Below are positions 35,201-41,200 of a DNA stretch of 64,000 nt, piece after piece. The notes beneath the pieces are model-generated. The model was not told where the DNA came from, did not search any database, and saw nothing but the letters and a program-made list of their open reading frames with translations. This stretch comes from Trissonchulus latispiculum (taxonomy: Eukaryota; Nematoda; Enoplea; Enoplida; Ironidae). The DNA lies in the NCBI GenBank assembly GCA_030248195.1, contig JASAND010011408.1:23656-87655 (forward strand), read 5' to 3'. Position 1 is the first letter of the stretch. The number at the start of each line of letters is the position of its first letter. The translations under genes were made by a program, and so were the position numbers.

Positions 35201-38200
35201 AAATCGGCGTATGTTTTTGTTAAGTCCATTTACAAAAATTTCTCTCATGAGCCTATCTTTTGCTTTGCCTGCTATCTCGGATCCATATGCTCTTTTAGCT
35301 AACCTTTGTATAGCTCTAGCATAATCCTCTACAGTTTCTTCCGGCTTTTGCACTCTACGATGAAGCTCTGAACTCAAGAGACTAGCATTCCGCTTAGCTA
35401 AAACTTCTGTCATGCTTTTAACTACTTCATCCCAACCTTTCTGAACCCCACTGGGTAGGGATTCCCAAACTTCGGCCGCATACCCCTGTAAAAAGGCGGG
35501 AAGCATTTTTGCTCTTTCTTCTCCTGCCCACCCATTAACTATACTGACTCGATTAAAAATTCCTATGAAGTCGTCAAAATCTTCAGAGGGTTCGCCCTTA
35601 AAAACAGGGATTTGACGTGGACTTATCAAAAATTTTGCAACTTCCATACTTGTTATATTTGCTTTACTTTCGTCACTACTCATATGATTGTGACTGTTCT
35701 GCCACAATAAATCTCTTATATGATACTCAGCACAAAGTCCTACCAGAAACTGAGGACCGTGCCAGTGACCTAACGGAAAAGTGTTATAGAGTTCTTCTTC
35801 AGAGTAGAAGAATGTTTCTTCTGGGTGAATAAAGGGAGGTATACTAGAGAGAGTAGAGCTATTCGATCTGTCTTCTACTTCGCTAGTAGAGCTACTCCTA
35901 TTCGGTGTATTTTCCTCCTCGCTTTCCGTATTCGCAGCTTAATGCTTTTGTTGTTGGTTGTTGCGTCGTGCTCTTGATGTGTGTGTATGTGCGATCTGCG
36001 CTTTGTATCCGTCTGCTCGAGGTGGATTACACTTCAGTATGGGTACCGAAAGCTCGACACTGTTCGAATTTAGGTCCCGGGTTTCGGCACCAAAAATGGA
36101 GGCCCCGGTGGGACCGGCTATACCAAGTATGGTTGTTGAAATGTCGTGATGGTATAGCAGTCACGGTCAGAGTCGAGCTTTCGTTGCCCTAATGCCTAGA
36201 TTTATGAGTCTAAGACAACTCTTACCGGTTTAATAGCAAGTAAGGCAAGACCAACCAAACAGTTCAAGAGCACACAAACAACTGACCAAAATTCCAAATT
36301 GCAGCAATATTTATAACAAATTTATGATTCATACAATGAGCAATTTCGTAATAACATTTGCAATCATATTTGCAATTGGTTAGAATTTTCAAGAATCTAT
36401 TTCAATTGGTTACTTTATGTATGATCACAGCTTACGTAAGGGTCGGGAGGATAATTGTTAGTCAGCTTTCGGATTTTGCACCAAACTTTAAACTAGTCTT
36501 ACGGTAGCTAAAGAGTCAGTGTTTACAACTTAGTCTTCTTACCTAAGTGAAATAGGCTTGACGTATACCTACGGTTTGTTCGACTGCTGTACTGATTTAT
36601 AGCTAAGAATACTCATGGTCATAATGAAGATAGCTAGGTATTAATTAGGTATTTAGTAATTAGTAATTGTCCTTTTCTACTTTTCTACATAATTGTTCTG
36701 CGTAATTCAGCAACATTTTAAGCTACTTTTAACCTATCTTGGGAAGTGGACTTAACGTTTCGTTTCGAATAAAATTCTGTATTTAATGAAATTTAGTCCG
36801 TCACAGTAGAAATTTTTAATTAATTATGATGGTAGTTGTGAAAAACGGGGGGTCGGGCACATAAACGCGACGGCTGCACATGGCTGGAAGGCAGCTAAGA
36901 TCTCAGTACCAGATATTTTCTTGACCACACCCATGCTCTGCATCCTCGCCAAAAAGTAGCCCAATCGGACAAAGTCGGGGCAAGTCGATTTTAGTAGCCC
37001 CCCCCCCCTTAAAGTTTAAATTAAAATTTACGCTGACACACAAAATTAAATTTAAAATTTATTTAGCTTTTAAATTCGTAATTAATATTGTAACCGGTAG
37101 CTGATAGCATCAGATATCCACAGGAAAATATATACTAGCAAAAATAGCTGGGCTTGTTCTAGTGGGGGGAGGGGTGCATAAACGACCTCCTCCACCGAAA
37201 AATCCGCCCCCCCCCCAAAAACACCCATCCATATGCAGAATTGAGCTGACAACTGGAACGTTCTATACAGTGCATGATGGCTGCAAAATTAAATGTCGGA
37301 TCCGACTACAAAAGCCAACAAAAACCCAGTATTCAAGTCCAATCTCAAGCAAACAAGACCATATAACGAAGTCATCCACCGGAGTATGTAATTTTCAAAA
37401 ATGTTACACATTTTAGGCAAAATGGAAATTTTAAACGATATGTCGGACGCATTCGAAGCTTTCCTCACTAGACATTGTAGTTCAAAATGAATGAGTACCT
37501 GCAACAGTAAAATCTGAAGACATTTCAGCAAACTTTGAAAAGTTCTAAATATATACATTTTCTCAGGTGTTTACAAACTTCTAACAACTCTAGACTCAGG
37601 TGCATCTCTACCATAAAGCATGCAGGAAAGCATTCTTATTATAACAACAAAATATAGTAAATATATACACATGCAAAAGTAAGTACAGCTAGCAAAAGAG
37701 CTAAATCAACATTGGCACAAAACCAAAACCAGTGTAGCAGAGCACAGCAAGCAAGAGCGTCCCGTAACCAAGAAGGTAAACCAAAATCTGCCAAATCCAA
37801 TCATTTCTTTCATTCAGTTCATGCTACGTCAATCCTATAAAGGCAGGATGGGCATCTAACCTGGGCGGGTGCACAGACTATCACTTAGTAAATACAGGTA
37901 CATGTACTTTAAGTACCACACTGGCTTATTTTTACAGAGGTTGGCTGTGACCATCGAAGATCACAGACATACTATCCTTTTCAGGACCCCCCCTAAATTT
38001 CTACCTTCCCTCCCATAACCGAAGAAACCGCCAAGTCTAAACGTTGTAGTCTAAAGTTTCAAAAAGTTGTCCGGTTTTCGTCAAATTTCTAAAGGAATTT
38101 CGGTGTTATATTTTAGCAAAGTGAACATCCAGAATTTCGTCATGTTTTAACGACTGTTGGCAGTTTTTACGCATAAAAACTAAAAAACGGCAAAAATTCC

Positions 38201-41200
38201 AAAAATATGCTCCCCTTTTCGGTGAGCCTCTCATAAAATGCCATAATGGAAACATTGTCTAAAAATTACCCAAAAATCATGAGCCCCTGCAGCCATAAAA
38301 CCCCCGCAGGAAAAATTCCCAAAAAAATAAGCCAGCCATAATTATGTGGACAGATTGTAATCTTGGATAATTATATATCAATCCTATGCAGCAAGCAACT
38401 TGTACATCCACCACAAAACGCATGCTATGCAACGCCATTCAAAAAATAAGTCTCTACTACTATACTACAATGAGAATAGGAAAATATCAAAACGTGGACA
38501 CCCAGAAATCTAACCAACCTTATTCACGCGACCGGTTTCGAGACCGGTGTGGTCCCTTCGTCAGGCGACTGACGAAGGGACCACACCGGCCTCGAAACCG
38601 GTCGCGTGAATAAGGTTGGTTAGATTTCTGGGTGTCCACGTTTTGATATTTTCCTATTCTCATTGATATCTGTGTATCCCCCGTGGATCCGTGGACTGGT
38701 GTCTGTTTTGACTCTTTATTGTTCTGATACTACTATACTACAGCAACAACAAGCCCTCTCTCATCAAGACAGTCTCAAGCTCAACAACATCACCATCATC
38801 AAGACACACCCCACCACTAAACTCTTCATCAGTTACAACGTGTACGTACTGGTCAACTTTCACTTGATCCCACTCCCGGCGCCACTGCCCCGTGTTATCG
38901 TTCCGGGCTCGGGCCAGCCGGTCTCGGTCAATCTGTTCCCGTTCTTCGCGCCAGCACAGATACTCGTGGCGTTCCCGGCCGGTCATCTGCATTTCCAGAT
39001 CGCGTTTGCTGGGCATGCCACCGCCGCCACCACGAAAATGATTGTCCTAAACAAACGTATAAGCACAGTGGTGCATCAATACTATGCCAATCATATGCTT
39101 ATTCTAGAGATTTTCTACTGGACAAGCGTTAGACATTTCGTTAAATTCAGAGAAGTTCGCGAAAAAATTTCGTAGCGAACATCGCGAAATTATCAGCTAG
39201 CTAATTTGAGGGTTTTTCTCTATATCTACCAAAAATTAGCAAAAAATTTATATAAAATCTAAGTTGGACTCCAGATTTGATGCCTTAAGCAAGTTCGCGA
39301 AAGCTTAGCGAAGTTCGCATAATTTACGCGACCTTAGTGAGGCACCAAATCCTGAGCCCAAATTGGATTTTAAATTTTTTGCAATTTTTGGTAGATATGG
39401 AGAAAATCCCTCAAATTAGCTAACTAACAATTTCCCGATGTTCGCTACGTAGCCTTTTCGCGAACTTATCTAAATTTAGCGAAATGTCGCCCCTGTTTCG
39501 CGAAGTTCACGGAGTTTGCAAACTTCGCAAAAAAATTAATTTTGTTTTGAGCTATAACTGTGCATACAAATAACGCTATTTTCTGGCATATACTGTAAAA
39601 GCTGATTTTTATCACAGAAATGGGCAGATTTAGTTGTCATCAAGAAGGCAAACATTCAGTAAAAATCCCACAAATCCCCGGCGAATGCACTCTGTCCCCC
39701 CATCCACAGTAGAATAAGCACAGTCCTATACAGATAATGGTCCTGTCCTGTTTCAAACAAATGGGGCTTTGTCTTAGTGACTGCAGCAAGGCAGGCGTCA
39801 GAGCAAAGCACACATCAAAATGCAAGAGGCGGCGGCATCCCACATTAACACCCCCCCCAATATCCTAAACTGGACGTATAGAACCTACACAATTACAGAG
39901 CCCTACGCAAACTCTCCCGTGAGGCTTCTGGTTTTGAATTAAACCCTGGCTTATCCCTAGTGGGGGGTGGGGGGCCGCCCCCCATTCGGCGACCTCCCCC
40001 CCATAACCCCAAAAATTCCCAAATTTTACCATTTTTACCGTAAATTTTCAAAAAATTTTCCGGCTTCGCCCGATTTTTGACTAAATTTTCGCTATTTTAG
40101 CGTAAAAAACACCTAAAATTAGTCATTTTTTAGCAATTTTTAGCAGTTTGTACACAAAAACTCACAAAAATTCGAAAAAATTTTCTAAAAATATGCCCCC
40201 CATCGATGGGAGGGGCCATGAAGCCCCCCCCCATAAAAAAATTGCTAAGGGAGAAGTCAGAAACCGACCCTCTCAATGCATACAACGGAGGCCCCAGTAT
40301 CTGTGGTGGATTTCTTACTTTCTTGCTTTGGGAGGGTCTCAGTCTTCAGTCTCAGCGTATTTGGTACCCACCCAACCAGATGATCCAGGAACAGCCACTA
40401 CAACCGCAAATCAACAGAAACAGAAAAAGGGTGAGACACCGGCTTAGGTTTACTGGGAGCTGGGGGATGTTATCCTCATTCGGCGAATTATGAAATGCTC
40501 CCCATAAAATCCAACCTTCCCACATAACCCCAGAACTTGCTAAATTTTACCGCCTTTACTCTATAGTTCCAAACTTCCCGGCTTCACTGAATTATTAGCC
40601 ACATTTTCACTAGTTCAACCCCCCGAAATAAATATTATCAAATTAGTCAACATTTTTGCAATTTAAGCAATTTTCAGCTGCTTTTTACACAAAACAAAAA
40701 TTCAAACATACGTCCTCCTATTTACATGAGCCAGCCCCACTAAAGGGGGGATGCCTCCCCCTAATTGCCTAAAAATAAGTCAGCAGCATACGGCCTAATC
40801 TACGGTATCGGAACTGTACACAGACTTTGTTCGTCAACTAACCCTGCGATAGTTGAAGCCGGAGCCAGAACCACGACCACGTGAGCGGTTGTTAGCCCGG
40901 CCACGATTGCCCCTGCTGTTGCTATTGGAAGGCTCCACTGGAAAGGCACCGTCTCTTGAGCTGTCCTGCAGGTACCGATAGGAGGGTTCCGGTGGTGGAT
41001 GCTACAAAACCAAAAAAACAAAAAAAACTGAAAAACTAAGACAAACACTAAAACAATCAAATGAAATAACATTAAACAAGCAATTGCCGCATCCACTGGC
41101 GCTCTCCTGTCTCGTTTCAGACTAAGGCTTCGCCTTAGTGACTGCAGGCAGGCGTTTTTCATTATTTCTCTATGATTTTATTAAACAACAGCTTGATGTA

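Larger units (their letters stand above)
23683..36805 (-). mobile_element. Ty3/gypsy LTR retrotransposon with envelope and a PWWP domain, 13.1 kb
   Basis: Two 697-bp LTRs (TG...CA, differing at about one base) flank a minus-strand coding region: Gag-PR-RT, RNase H-IN-PWWP-Env in one frame, then three extra ORFs. A primer-binding site and purine tract lie at the expected ends. At 13.1 kb it is much longer than common gypsy elements (about 5-8 kb). It lies sense in the third visible intron of the CCDC9-like gene. No clean target duplication is seen (gtgg on the left, gtag on the right). Domain order, the GPY/F integrase module and a class-I-fusion-like Env with RxxR cleavage site fit an errantivirus-like Metaviridae element. 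Confidence 0.95.
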
